NCBI GenBank assembly: GCA_963675575.1
Contig: OY776378.1
Span: forward strand, 2,418,001 to 2,482,000
Reading direction: 5' to 3'
Length of the DNA: 64,000 nucleotides
Source of the DNA: JAGLOK01 sp963675575
GTDB taxonomy: Bacteria; Bacillota; Clostridia; Christensenellales; UMGS416
A program made the translations under genes and the position numbers. Numbering within the stretch: the first letter of the stretch is position 1; every line of letters starts with the position of its first letter. Shown here piece after piece: positions 1 through 9,019 of this stretch. The notes under the pieces were generated by a model. That model saw only the letters and a program-made list of their open reading frames with translations. It searched no databases and was not told where the DNA came from.

Positions 1-495
1 ATCATGCTTTCCGATCATGATAAAAAAACTCTCATTTACAGTGCTTATATGCATGATATCGGAAAGATAAACATTCCCGAAGTGGTGCTGAACAAGAAGA
101 TGCCTCTTAATAGAGAGGAATGGGACATAATAAAGCAGCACCCCCAAAACGGAGCAGAGATAGTGAAAAAAGTAGAATCCCTATCGGACACAGCCCCAAT
201 AATTGAGCATCATCATGAAAGATATGACGGAACCGGCTATCCAGAAGGCTTAAAAGAAGATGATATCCCCTATCTTTCAAGAATACTTTCTATCGTGGAC
301 AGCTTTGATGCAATGACTTTTTCCCGGCCTTACAGACCGGCAATGACTTTCTCTCAGGCTCTAAATGAACTCCAAGAATGCAGTGGTAAGCAATTTGACC
401 CTCACCTTACTCGCCTTTTCGTAAAGACAATAAGGAACATAAACAAAGGCACCGACTCATACGTGCCGAATAATAAGGATAGATATATCAAATAG
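1..495 (+). CDS. HD-GYP domain protein, C-terminal part (5' end outside window)
   Basis: The frame is open to the left edge, so only the C-terminal part of an HD-GYP phosphodiesterase is present. Counting from the first ATG at 4, HDIGK (residues 17-21) supplies metal ligands. HHERYDGTGYP (70-80) is the signature loop that gives the family its name. Family members hydrolyse cyclic di-GMP or related cyclic dinucleotides. Any sensory domain (GAF, PAS, response receiver) would lie upstream and cannot be seen. The stop is 16 bp before the CPBP gene, so the two are probably co-transcribed. The domain call is secure; the exact substrate is inference. Confidence 0.9.
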   Translation: MMLSDHDKKTLIYSAYMHDIGKINIPEVVLNKKMPLNREEWDIIKQHPQNGAEIVKKVESLSDTAPIIEHHHERYDGTGYPEGLKEDDIPYLSRILSIVDSFDAMTFSRPYRPAMTFSQALNELQECSGKQFDPHLTRLFVKTIRNINKGTDSYVPNNKDRYIK

Positions 496-511
496 CATAC
501 AAGGAACAAAC

Positions 512-1126
512 ATGGCGCCTAATAAAAAAACGTTTTTTTGTCCAGCATTTTTCATAGCAGTTCAATATGCTTTAGCCTTTTTCACAATAGCTTTTTTCGA
601 CTTCCGCTTATACAAGAACGCTGAATTTATAAACAATCTGTTTTTCTATATAACTATTTTCATAGCTCCCATAATCTTATTTATAATACACTATTATAAG
701 CAAAATCCACTTATCTTTCTTGAAATACATACCAAAAATATCCATTTTGGAATTATCGCTGCTGTATTTATGGCTGTCATTTTCTTAGCAAGCCATAAAT
801 TTCAATTTGACATTCAAGCAACCGGAATCAATCTTTTTGCCGCGATATGTGGAGCCTGTTTAGCAGGAATTTTCGAAGAAACCGTTTTTCGAGGATTTTA
901 TCTAAAAGTTTTCTGTAGAAAGTTTGGCTTTATAATAAGCAATGTTCTTGTTTCCATTTTGTTTGCCGCACTTCATTTCAAGAAAGCAATATCAGGCGGG
1001 CCTATGCAACTCGTGTTTCTTTTTATTTTTTCAATATTTATTGGCTATCTTTATAAAGAAACCAAATCTTTGCCCAATGCTATAATTATTCATGCAGCAT
1101 ATAACACTTTATTCGTTTTATTTTAA
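512..1126 (+). CDS. CPBP family intramembrane metalloprotease
   Basis: A 204-residue, very hydrophobic protein with several membrane segments. It carries the CPBP/Abi (Rce1-like) catalytic motifs: EETVFR at residues 122-127, His155 in FAALHF, and HAAYN at 194-198. These Glu and His residues bind water or metal within the membrane. Family members process prenylated or other membrane proteins, and in Gram-positives some act in bacteriocin self-immunity. AAGGAA lies 5 nt before the ATG. It follows the HD-GYP gene by 16 bp. No bacteriocin gene is nearby, so the physiological role is unknown. Confidence 0.88.
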   Translation: MAPNKKTFFCPAFFIAVQYALAFFTIAFFDFRLYKNAEFINNLFFYITIFIAPIILFIIHYYKQNPLIFLEIHTKNIHFGIIAAVFMAVIFLASHKFQFDIQATGINLFAAICGACLAGIFEETVFRGFYLKVFCRKFGFIISNVLVSILFAALHFKKAISGGPMQLVFLFIFSIFIGYLYKETKSLPNAIIIHAAYNTLFVLF

Positions 1127-1204
1127 CCTAAGCATTTGCAAAATTTAAAATGCTGTATTATAATCCTTTTTGACAACCAAATAAACTTATGGTTATAAAC
1201 CATA

Positions 1205-1328
1205 CCTTTGAGGCGGGGTGCAATTCCCCACCGGCGGTTACAGTCCGCAAGTTGGATGAAATTTTTTAACATCCGACAAGAAACGGTGAAATTCCGTTAC
1301 CGACGGCTACAGTCCGGATGAGAAAAGG
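1205..1328 (+). promoter_or_regulatory. FMN riboswitch (RFN element), probably translational
   Basis: The stretch contains the conserved RFN blocks: a GGGGTGCAATTCCCCACCGG arm, GGCGGTTACAGTCCGC, an AACGGTGAAATTCCGTTACC arm and GACGGCTACAGTCCGGATGAGA. The closing helix P1 can form from CCTTT (1205-1209) and AAAGG (1324-1328). AAAGG overlaps the Shine-Dalgarno AAGGAG (1325-1330) of the transporter gene. No terminator hairpin lies between the aptamer and the ATG at 1338, so FMN binding probably hides the ribosome binding site. Confidence 0.95.
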
Positions 1329-1337
1329 AGCATTTTT

Positions 1338-1928
1338 ATGTCCAATCAGAAATTTAATGTACGCTATTTAACTAAAGTCGCCATGCTTGTCGCTATCGCT
1401 GTGGTTCTCATGTATCTCGAGCTTCCTCTGCCGATATTCCCTGCATTCCTTAAAATTGATCTGTCCGACATGCCCGCTCTACTTGGCGGCTTTGCTCTGG
1501 GCCCTTTAGCCGGTGTAATTATCCAGCTTCTGAAAAATATTATTCATTTTATCGTCAAAAACGATGGAACTGGCGGCATAGGCAACCTGGCAAATTTCTT
1601 GGTGGGAGTGGCTTTAGTCATTCCTGCAGCAATAATTTATATCCGCAAGAAAAATATTAAAAATGCCGTGATAGGCATGGCTGTTGGAATCGTTGCAATG
1701 GTATCTGTCGCTGCTCTTGCCAATTATTTCATTCTTTGGCCACTTTATGTTAAACTCGCAGGTTTGGAATACCTTATAGGCGCTTCTTCAGAAGCAAACA
1801 ACAAAATTCAAAACCTCGGTACATATATTTTGTATGCCGTTCTTCCGTTCAACGCACTTAAAGGAGTCATCGTATGCCTTATCACAGGCTTTATTTATAA
1901 ACCTCTTTCAAGTATACTACATAAATAG
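1338..1928 (+). CDS. ribU: Riboflavin ECF transporter substrate-binding subunit (RibU)
   Basis: A 196-residue membrane protein of the ECF transporter S-component type, with about six hydrophobic segments and the typical start LTKVAMLVAIAVVLMYLELPLP. It captures riboflavin from outside and works with the shared EcfA1A2T energising module, which is not in this window. The assignment to riboflavin rests on the FMN riboswitch directly upstream. AAGGAG lies 7 nt before the ATG and is part of the riboswitch closing helix. The stop codon directly abuts tsaE, so the two may share a transcript. Confidence 0.93.
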   Translation: MSNQKFNVRYLTKVAMLVAIAVVLMYLELPLPIFPAFLKIDLSDMPALLGGFALGPLAGVIIQLLKNIIHFIVKNDGTGGIGNLANFLVGVALVIPAAIIYIRKKNIKNAVIGMAVGIVAMVSVAALANYFILWPLYVKLAGLEYLIGASSEANNKIQNLGTYILYAVLPFNALKGVIVCLITGFIYKPLSSILHK

Positions 1929-2396
1929 ATGATGAAGTTTTTTACAAAAAGCGAAAATGAAACATTAAAGCTTGCCGAAAATATCGGCAGGCTTATTTTC
2001 CCCGGAGCAATATTATTACTTTCCGGTAATCTGGGAGCGGGGAAAACAGTTTTCGTAAAGGGCTTAGCCAAAGGCATGAATTGCAAAGACTTGGTAAAAA
2101 GCCCATCATATACTATAATGAATATATATGACGGCATATTGCCCCTTATACATTTTGATCTTTATCGATTCGATTGCGCGGATGATTTTTACGAAATCGG
2201 CGGAGAAGAATATTTGGGCGGAGAAAATGTGTGTGCGATAGAGTGGCACCAAAAAGCAAAAGAGGCTTTGGGCGCGAATTATTTGGAAATAATCATTAAC
2301 GATTTGGGGGAAGATTTACGCGAGATGTTTTTCAAGCCCTCAGGTCAAAAACACGAAAGCTGGCTTAATGGTGTAAAAGATGATATTAACCGTTGA
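1929..2396 (+). CDS. tsaE: tRNA threonylcarbamoyladenosine synthesis ATPase TsaE
   Basis: A 155-residue P-loop protein of the TsaE/YjeE family. GNLGAGKT (33-40) is the Walker A motif, SPSYT follows at about 59-63, and HFDLYRF lies near 75. TsaE works with TsaB and TsaD to transfer threonylcarbamoyl to A37 of ANN-reading tRNAs. The start could be ATG at 1929 or the adjacent ATG at 1932. It overlaps tsaB by 17 bp, and rimI follows. This is the usual Firmicutes tsaE-tsaB-rimI cluster; tsaD and tsaC lie elsewhere. Confidence 0.95.
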   Translation: MMKFFTKSENETLKLAENIGRLIFPGAILLLSGNLGAGKTVFVKGLAKGMNCKDLVKSPSYTIMNIYDGILPLIHFDLYRFDCADDFYEIGGEEYLGGENVCAIEWHQKAKEALGANYLEIIINDLGEDLREMFFKPSGQKHESWLNGVKDDINR

Positions 2397-3063
2397 CTCA
2401 TCCACAAATATTGCGTCAGTATCATTAATACATAATGGAGATATTTTATATTCTTTTTTTATTGATGATGGCAAAACACACTCCCAAAAGCTAATGCCGA
2501 TGATTGATGAGTGCTTCAAAGCATCCGGATATGGACCTCAAGACATGGATGTGTTCGCCGTCATTTCCGGCCCAGGTTCTTTTACGGGTCTTAGGATAGG
2601 CATCGCAACCGTGCAGGGATTAGCTTATTCATCAAGCAAGCCATGCATAGCAATAACCGCGCTGGACGCTATGGCTTACGGCGCGAAAAAATTCGAGGGA
2701 CTTATAGCGCCGCTGATTGATGCCAGAAATACTCAGGCCTACTACGCCGTATATGACGGCACAAATTCACTGAAAAAGATTATTAACGATACTGCTGGCC
2801 CCATTGAGCAGATTGTCAATGAGCTATCCACCCTTAACCGAAATGTTTTTTTCATAGGTGATGGCGCGACAAAAAACAGCGATATTATAAACAGTGCTTT
2901 TAGTAAATCAACACAGTTTCTCGAAATTGGGAACGACTACACTACTTTAAAAGGAGCGGCTTTGCTAGCGCAAAAATATTTCGATGAAAATAATACTGTA
3001 AAACCGCGCGACCTTATTCCCTATTATTTCAGGGATACTTCAGCAAAGAAAAAATTCAAATGA
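2380..3063 (+). CDS. tsaB: tRNA threonylcarbamoyladenosine complex subunit TsaB
   Basis: A 227-residue ASKHA-fold protein (YeaZ family). The N-terminus MILTVDSSTNIASVSL and the motif GPGSFTGLRIG (64-74) are diagnostic. TsaB is an inactive paralogue of TsaD and acts as its scaffold in t6A biosynthesis. The start lies inside the end of tsaE and the stop overlaps the rimI ATG, so the three genes are translationally coupled. Length is usual for Firmicutes. Confidence 0.95.
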   Translation: MILTVDSSTNIASVSLIHNGDILYSFFIDDGKTHSQKLMPMIDECFKASGYGPQDMDVFAVISGPGSFTGLRIGIATVQGLAYSSSKPCIAITALDAMAYGAKKFEGLIAPLIDARNTQAYYAVYDGTNSLKKIINDTAGPIEQIVNELSTLNRNVFFIGDGATKNSDIINSAFSKSTQFLEIGNDYTTLKGAALLAQKYFDENNTVKPRDLIPYYFRDTSAKKKFK

Positions 3064-3524
3064 GTGGCGACATATTATTCAGACCTATGCAAGAAGAAGA
3101 TATAGATGCGGTTCATAAAATCGAATCGCTGTGTTTTTCTTCGCCTTGGTCCAAAGACTCTTTTCGAGACGAGATTAAGTCCAATATTTGCGCAAGATAT
3201 ATCGTCGCCGTACTTAACGGCAAAATTGTGGGCTACGGGGGCATGTGGCTAATTATAAACGAGGCGCATATCACAAATATAGCAGTGCATCCTCTTTTTA
3301 GACGCAAATCTATCGGTTCTGGACTTCTTAAAGCAATGATTCATCTGGCCCACGATGAGCTTGGGATCAAAAAGATGACACTTGAAGTGAGAAAAAGCAA
3401 TCATTCCGCACAATCCATGTACCGTAAGTTTGGCTTTTTGGTGGCGGGTGAACGAAAAAAATATTACGAGAACAACGAAGACGCCACAATAATGTGGTGC
3501 AATGATATAACAGCCTTTCTATAA
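3060..3524 (+). CDS. rimI: Ribosomal protein S18 alanine N-acetyltransferase RimI
   Basis: A 154-residue GNAT acetyltransferase. The acetyl-CoA loop appears as RRKSIGSG (about 80-87), followed by LEVRKSNHSAQSMYRKFGF, typical of RimI. Family members acetylate the N-terminal alanine of ribosomal protein S18. The ATG overlaps the tsaB stop by 4 bp. A strong terminator follows after 9 bp and closes the tsaE-tsaB-rimI unit. The exact substrate in this organism is inferred from family and gene order. Confidence 0.9.
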   Translation: MSGDILFRPMQEEDIDAVHKIESLCFSSPWSKDSFRDEIKSNICARYIVAVLNGKIVGYGGMWLIINEAHITNIAVHPLFRRKSIGSGLLKAMIHLAHDELGIKKMTLEVRKSNHSAQSMYRKFGFLVAGERKKYYENNEDATIMWCNDITAFL

Positions 3525-3533
3525 ACAGCATTC

Positions 3534-3568
3534 AAAAGGCTTTTCCCAATCCGGGAAAAGCCTTTTTT
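3534..3568. terminator. Bidirectional intrinsic terminator
   Basis: AAAAGGCTTTTCCC (3534-3547) pairs with GGGAAAAGCCTTTT (3553-3566) around a 5-nt loop, giving a 14-bp perfect stem. A T-run ends it on the + strand. It sits between two convergent units, rimI (+) and the ABC exporter (-), and can serve both because the arms are A/T at their ends. Confidence 0.9.
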
Positions 3569-3607
3569 ACTAAATAAAATCATCAAATTACTTAGATGAG
3601 TGTTTAC

Positions 3608-4777
3608 TCATTCATATCTGAGCGCCTCGATTGGATTAAGTTTCGACGCTTTCCATGCCGGGTACATTCCAAACAAAACTCCCACCCCAATGGAAAATAC
3701 TACGGCGATAAGCACAATCTGCGGGCTTATTGTAATAGTCATATCCATTAGCGTGCCAATAATATTCGTACCCACCCTTGCAAGAATCACGCCAATAACG
3801 CCGCCAACTCCCGAAACCACTATCGCCTCAATTAAAAACTGGGTTAAAATATTCCCCCTTGTGGCGCCGATTGCTTTTCTTATCCCTATCTCGCGCGTGC
3901 GCTCGGTAACTGATACCAGCATAATATTCATTATACCTATTCCTCCGACAAGCAGAGAAATCCCAGCTATACCACCCAACATAACTGTCAGAGTAGCAGT
4001 TGCAGTTGAGAGCGTATCTAATATAGATGACTGTGAAAATATTTTATAACCTGTATCATCATTGTCTGGTGTTTGAGCAAGCATATAGTTTTCTAGAGAG
4101 GTCAAAGCTACGTCTACCGACTCGCTGTCTGCCGCGCTAACATATATGCTTGAGATACGCGTATCCCCGAGTATCCGCGTGCCGGTGGAAAAAGGTATCA
4201 TAGCTATTTCATCTTGTGAACCAAACATAGAATCGCCCTGCTCCTCAAGCACTCCAATAATAGTAAAGTTGATACCGCTGATAGATATTTTTTCTCCGAC
4301 AACATCAGTTGTACCATAAAGTTCATCTGCAACATCCACACCCACTACCACGACCCTTAATCGTTTCGAATCATCATTTGCATTAATGAATCTACCCGAC
4401 ATAACACTATAGTCTCGAATTTCATCATACTTGCTGTTTACGGCATTAACCGATACAGTCATTGTATCCGTTCCGTTTTTGAGGGTTAGCTGCCCGCTTG
4501 AATAAGGTGATGCTGCTCCTATTCCGGTTAGGGCCTCCATATCTTCTACATCGTCCAAATCAAGCTCAATTCGCCTGTTTCCCACAGACACTGTAATAAG
4601 GTTTGAGCCCATTCCCTCAATGCTTTCGGTAACGGAGGCGGTTGAGCTTGCTCCCACCGATATTAGCGCTACCACGGAAAAGATTCCGATAACGATGCCC
4701 AGCATTGTAAGTGCGGAGCGCATTTTATTCGCCCATATTGATTTAAGCGACGAAAGCATTCCTTCAAATAAATTCAT
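3608..4777 (-). CDS. MacB/YknZ-type ABC exporter permease
   Basis: A 389-residue permease of the MacB (FtsX-like) family. It has one N-terminal membrane helix, a large extracytoplasmic MacB periplasmic-core domain (about 45-250) and three C-terminal helices around GGIGIMNIMLVSVTERTREIGIRKAIGA. The motif before the end, GMYPAWKASKLNPIEALRYE, is family-typical. The ATG at 4777 is chosen because GGGAGGT lies 7 nt upstream; a start at 4798 would overlap that site. It overlaps the ATPase gene by 14 bp. With the ATPase and the adaptor it forms a tripartite exporter resembling Bacillus YknXYZ. The substrate is unknown. Confidence 0.92.
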   Translation of the reverse strand: MNLFEGMLSSLKSIWANKMRSALTMLGIVIGIFSVVALISVGASSTASVTESIEGMGSNLITVSVGNRRIELDLDDVEDMEALTGIGAASPYSSGQLTLKNGTDTMTVSVNAVNSKYDEIRDYSVMSGRFINANDDSKRLRVVVVGVDVADELYGTTDVVGEKISISGINFTIIGVLEEQGDSMFGSQDEIAMIPFSTGTRILGDTRISSIYVSAADSESVDVALTSLENYMLAQTPDNDDTGYKIFSQSSILDTLSTATATLTVMLGGIAGISLLVGGIGIMNIMLVSVTERTREIGIRKAIGATRGNILTQFLIEAIVVSGVGGVIGVILARVGTNIIGTLMDMTITISPQIVLIAVVFSIGVGVLFGMYPAWKASKLNPIEALRYE

Positions 4778-5471
4778 GGCTAGTACCTCCCCTGTCAATA
4801 TCGGAAGTTATTTTCCCGTCTTTAATTTCTATTATCCTAGGAGCGTGCTCAGCCACATCATGGTCATGAGTAATGAGTATTATTGTATTACCCTGCGCAT
4901 GCAAATCTTTCATCATTTTCATTACTTCCGCACCCGAATGAGAGTCAAGATTTCCCGTCGGCTCGTCAGCTAGCAGCACAGGAGGGTCATTTACCAGTGC
5001 GCGCGCTATCGCCACCCTCTGCTGTTGTCCGCCGGAAAGTTCGTTGGGTCTATGCCTAATCCTATCTTCAAGACCGACTTTCCCCAGTGCGCTAATAGCT
5101 TTGTTCTTACGTTCTTTTGCGTTATCTCCATTATACATTGCGGGAAGTTCCACGTTTTCAAGTGCAGAGGATTTAGAAAGCAAATTAAATTGCTGAAATA
5201 TAAATCCTATCTTTTGCCTGCGAATCATGGTAAGCTGCGAGTCATTCATCTTTGATATATCCTTGCCTTCAAGATAATACTCACCTGAAGTCGGAGTGTC
5301 TAAGCACCCAATCATATTCATTAGTGTGGATTTTCCGCTTCCGGAAGGTCCAACAATGGCCACGAATTCATGCTCATTGATAGTCAGGTCCACACCGTCC
5401 AGCGCATGAACTTTTTCACTGCCCATCTCGTATATCTTATACATATTTTCAATTTTAATTAATTCTGACAT
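4764..5471 (-). CDS. MacB/LolD-type ABC exporter ATP-binding protein
   Basis: A 235-residue ABC ATPase. Walker A is GPSGSGKST (41-49), the signature is LSGGQQQR (near 145) and Walker B is VLLADEPTGNLD (near 165), with the H-loop at ILITHD. The ADEPTGNLD form is typical of the MacB/LolD/FtsE branch, which drives mechanotransmission rather than classical transport. It lies between its adaptor and its permease in one operon. The substrate cannot be deduced. Confidence 0.95.
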   Translation of the reverse strand: MSELIKIENMYKIYEMGSEKVHALDGVDLTINEHEFVAIVGPSGSGKSTLMNMIGCLDTPTSGEYYLEGKDISKMNDSQLTMIRRQKIGFIFQQFNLLSKSSALENVELPAMYNGDNAKERKNKAISALGKVGLEDRIRHRPNELSGGQQQRVAIARALVNDPPVLLADEPTGNLDSHSGAEVMKMMKDLHAQGNTIILITHDHDVAEHAPRIIEIKDGKITSDIDRGGTSHEFI

Positions 5472-5491
5472 AAATCACCTTTTATCCGCGA

Positions 5492-7288
5492 CTATTTAAA
5501 AGCTCTTCCCATTCCTGGGAAAGACTGGCTGAAATCCGTTGAAGTACTTGAGGAAGAAGTACCCGGCAATACTATTTGATCGCCCTCTTTAATCCCTGAA
5601 AGTATCTGAGCATATGTTTCATTTATAAGACCCACTTCCACTTCAACAAGCCGGCCATAAAGTCTATCGGCAACGGAAAGCTGTGTAGCTAGTGCGGCTG
5701 CCGCGTAATTATCGTTTCCTTGCGCCTTCATTCCAGCCGCATCTCCTGCAAACGCGCCATCCGGCTTTTGACCGGATTCTCTAAGTGCCTGCGCTTTTTC
5801 TTTCATTGCGGCAATTTCTTCATCGGACATATCATTTAAATCAGATACTGAAGTTTGAATGTTTTTCTCAGCTTCAATCATTTGCTTTTTAATTGCTTCA
5901 ACCTCTTCTTCGGTGGGATTGGTATAAACAACCACAAATGATCTTCCGTTTATCTCGCGCACAGCTTCAACGGGAACAGTCAGCGCATTAGAGATAAAGT
6001 TAGCCTCGATTTCTGCGTTTGCCGTCATATTAAGCTTGAATACATCATTATTTTCCACTTCTACGTAAACTTCGTAGCTTGTCACTCCGTTAGAAGCGGT
6101 CCCGACGGAAGATATTGCAGAAACCGTACCATCGAAAGTAGTGGCATCATACGCGTCTACAGTAACTTCAGCCTTCATACCCAATTCAATCTGGGTTATA
6201 TCAAGCTCGTCAACATTCACTTTGACAACCCAAACCGAAGTATCGGCTATTGTATAGGCTGCCTGCTCGCTTTGAGCATCCTGGCCTGTCTCAATACTTA
6301 TTGCTGTGATTATCCCTTCCACTGGCGATGTTACTTCCAAGCTTTCAAGCATATCCTGCTTTTCAGCCAAATCCTCTTTAAGCTCATCCAATTCAGTATA
6401 AAGGTCTATCATATCTTGAGAGCGGGCAGTAATTTTGAAAAGCCGCTCACCTTGTTCCACAGTCCTGTTATTATAAACATATACTTGGGAAACTTCGCCT
6501 TCCTCAACAGGAACGCCAACTTCTACCCAATCATAAAGCTGTGCATTTCCTTTAATCTTTTCATTAGATTCTTCGGAGTATATGTTCACCCTTCCGCCAA
6601 TAGTGATATTGTCGTTATGAATAAGTATATATGCTTTTCCATCTTCGATTTTCTCGACAACGCCGTCATACTCATAATCATATCTGGATACTTTAACATC
6701 TGCGCCTATTTTAAGAAAATCCGCACTTTCCTCTGTCACAATATACATTAAATCATCCGGTGAAATTAACGCGATATATCCATATTTTTCGATTATCTCA
6801 GCAATATCACTTGCTTCGTCGACATCTTCTGTATCCTTATCGTCTTCTTTTACCTTTATATCTTTTACTTCGCCGTCAATAGGTGCCTTTATATAATAAA
6901 CGTCATCTTGAAAAACGCTTTTTTCAATCTCAAGCTCTTTATAAAAAATGTCGTCTTCTAGGGTTTTGATATCTTCACGCAGTGTTTCGCCGTCAATTTC
7001 AGCTAGAACTTCTCCAGCTTTAACTTTCTGCCCTACCAGAACATTTTGAGAGACTATCTCGCCATACGCGGTAGTATTTACTGTAATCTCTTCAGAAGAT
7101 ACTATATTTCCGCTTGCAGAAATGTAAAGTCCCATATCGTTAACTCCCGCTTGTGAAAGCGTCGGAACAACATCATATTTTGCTTGAAGTTCTTTGTTGT
7201 TCTTATATTCACCGTAAATCAGCGTTGCACCTATAACTACTACAGCGATTGCAACCAAAATCAGTACAGTCTTCAGCCATTTTTTCAT
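5492..7288 (-). CDS. HlyD/MacA-type membrane fusion protein of the ABC exporter
   Basis: A 598-residue adaptor with one N-terminal membrane anchor (KKWLKTVLILVAIAVVVIG) and a long extracytoplasmic part. The start at 7288 has GGAGGG 6 nt upstream; the longer frame to 7342 lacks such a site. A lipoyl-like half (GEIVSQNVLVGQKVKAGEVLAEIDG) is followed by a second interruption of the same fold and by the second half SPVEGIITAISIETGQ, after a short coiled coil (DELKEDLAEKQDMLESLE). A beta-barrel and a membrane-proximal domain follow, with a Met/Lys/Ala-rich low-complexity insert around PDGAFAGDAAGMKAQG. It should couple the ABC pair to substrate outside the membrane. Confidence 0.88.
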   Translation of the reverse strand: MKKWLKTVLILVAIAVVVIGATLIYGEYKNNKELQAKYDVVPTLSQAGVNDMGLYISASGNIVSSEEITVNTTAYGEIVSQNVLVGQKVKAGEVLAEIDGETLREDIKTLEDDIFYKELEIEKSVFQDDVYYIKAPIDGEVKDIKVKEDDKDTEDVDEASDIAEIIEKYGYIALISPDDLMYIVTEESADFLKIGADVKVSRYDYEYDGVVEKIEDGKAYILIHNDNITIGGRVNIYSEESNEKIKGNAQLYDWVEVGVPVEEGEVSQVYVYNNRTVEQGERLFKITARSQDMIDLYTELDELKEDLAEKQDMLESLEVTSPVEGIITAISIETGQDAQSEQAAYTIADTSVWVVKVNVDELDITQIELGMKAEVTVDAYDATTFDGTVSAISSVGTASNGVTSYEVYVEVENNDVFKLNMTANAEIEANFISNALTVPVEAVREINGRSFVVVYTNPTEEEVEAIKKQMIEAEKNIQTSVSDLNDMSDEEIAAMKEKAQALRESGQKPDGAFAGDAAGMKAQGNDNYAAAALATQLSVADRLYGRLVEVEVGLINETYAQILSGIKEGDQIVLPGTSSSSTSTDFSQSFPGMGRAFK

Positions 7289-7539
7289 AAAACCCTCCGA
7301 ATATTCTAATATTTTAAAATTATACATCGAATATTTATTCACGTTATAGTTACTCTTTTAAAAACAACAAAAAAGACATTAAAGAGTCTGTATACAATAT
7401 CCTAGTCATAAGAAACTTTCTTAATCTAAGATATCAATTTCATAAAGGTAACTAAGCAATAAAATTATATAATATGTATATAATCGAATTGTTGTTATAT
7501 TATTAACAAAGTATGAATATGTATAGTGGAATTATTTGT

Positions 7540-8907
7540 TTACCTTTTAACCGGCTTCTGCCATCTTTTTGAAAGGTAAACAGCCAAGAACATCATATCC
7601 GTTAAAACATTGGATATAAGCATCGGCAGCCAGATTGCGTATTCATCCATGTGAAGCGCAAATTTAAAAAATATTATCATAGGTATTCTTAAAGCCCATA
7701 GCCTTACAATATCCCCCATCATTGCTGCAAGCGAATGCTTTGTGCCTATAAAAAAGCCCGCCATCACCTGAAAAACAGCCATCAATGGAAGGGTAAGTAC
7801 CATTATATCTGTAAAATTCGAGCCCGATTCAATTACAATCACAGTATCAGTAAAAATTCTAAAAATACCCTCTTTGAAAGCATAGGTGAGCATCATACCT
7901 AAAAGCGAAAAACCCAAAGCTATAATTAGTGTTTTCTTTAGAGCCTGTTTTACTCTGTCAATTTGCCCAGCACCCATGTTTTGGCCTATTATTGTAGTCG
8001 TAGCTGAGCCTATTCCCATTGAGGGCATCATAACCAGTGAAATAATCCTGTTCCCTATAGAAAACGCTGTCATAACGTGATTGCCATATGAAATAATAAA
8101 GCCGTTCATCACCATAAATCCCAGGGCGGCGGTAACCCGGCCGATACCGGAAGGCATTCCGATTTTAAGTATTTCTAATATTGTTTCCTTTCGGGGTTTA
8201 AGGTGGCTCAAAGATTTGTATATATTACTTTTCTTATTTGCTAATATTAGCCCCGCAAGTACAAGCGCAGCCGCCAAACGAGACAATGTGGTAGCAAGCG
8301 CCGCTCCGTTTACCCCCCACCCTAGAACCATGATAAAGATTGGGTCAAGTATCATGTTTAAAACCACAGAGCCCACAAGCACCAGCATAGGGGTAACCAT
8401 GTCGCCTTCGGCCTGCTTTATTGTCTGGTACGCAAAAAACACATACATCAAAGGCATTCCCGAAATAATAATTCTGGAATAGCTCAACCCTTCCGAATAT
8501 ATTGCGCCAGTTCCACCCATCAATTTTAAAATCCAAGGCACAGCTATAATTCCCGCCATGCTTAGCCCAAAAGATATAATAAACATAAAGCTCAACGTCT
8601 GTCCGGCGGCTTCAATCGCCCCCGCCTCATCTCCCTCGCCTATCCTTTGGGAAATAATTGCCCTCGCTCCCAGAGCGACACCTAATCCAAGCGCCATATA
8701 CAAAAAAATCATCGGCCACACAAATCCGACGGCCGCGACCTGATCGTCTCCAATAGTACTCACGAAATACATATCTGTAAGTGAATAAACTGTCTGAATA
8801 AGGTTGCTAAGCATAATTGGCAAAGATAGCTTTACAATCAACTTATACAAGCTTCCTGTTAAAATCTCTGTTCTTCTTTGCTGCTCTTTTGTTTTAATTT
8901 CTTGCAT
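7540..8907 (-). CDS. MATE family efflux transporter
   Basis: A 455-residue protein with about twelve membrane helices in two homologous halves, of the multidrug and toxin extrusion family (DinF/NorM-like branch). Typical stretches are KLSLPIMLSNLIQTVYSLTD near the start and VGFVWPMIFLYMALGLGVALGARAIISQ. Such pumps use Na+ or H+ gradients to export cationic drugs or metabolites. The start MQEIKTKEQQ has only a weak Shine-Dalgarno (AGAGC). It is transcribed alone, behind the terminator of the upstream two-component operon. The substrate is unknown. Confidence 0.93.
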   Translation of the reverse strand: MQEIKTKEQQRRTEILTGSLYKLIVKLSLPIMLSNLIQTVYSLTDMYFVSTIGDDQVAAVGFVWPMIFLYMALGLGVALGARAIISQRIGEGDEAGAIEAAGQTLSFMFIISFGLSMAGIIAVPWILKLMGGTGAIYSEGLSYSRIIISGMPLMYVFFAYQTIKQAEGDMVTPMLVLVGSVVLNMILDPIFIMVLGWGVNGAALATTLSRLAAALVLAGLILANKKSNIYKSLSHLKPRKETILEILKIGMPSGIGRVTAALGFMVMNGFIISYGNHVMTAFSIGNRIISLVMMPSMGIGSATTTIIGQNMGAGQIDRVKQALKKTLIIALGFSLLGMMLTYAFKEGIFRIFTDTVIVIESGSNFTDIMVLTLPLMAVFQVMAGFFIGTKHSLAAMMGDIVRLWALRIPMIIFFKFALHMDEYAIWLPMLISNVLTDMMFLAVYLSKRWQKPVKR

Positions 8908-8927
8908 TTTGCTCTAAAATTCACTTT

Positions 8928-8957
8928 TAAAAAAATTTGCCCGCTTTGCGGACAAAT
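8928..8957 (-). terminator. Terminator of the two-component operon
   Basis: On the minus strand ATTTGTCCGC pairs with GCGGGCAAAT (one U-G pair) around an AAA loop (8935-8957), followed by seven T. It lies about 60 bp past the histidine kinase stop and just before the MATE gene. Confidence 0.85.
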
Positions 8958-9019
8958 ATATTTTACATTATTTTAAGAAAATTAGCTAATTTATATATCA
9001 AATAAAAAAACTCAAAAAA

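Noticed and set aside
3600..4049. Plus-strand frame opposite the MacB-type permease
   Set aside because: It is a reverse-strand shadow of a clear permease gene, with Ile/Pro/Thr-rich sequence and no ribosome site.
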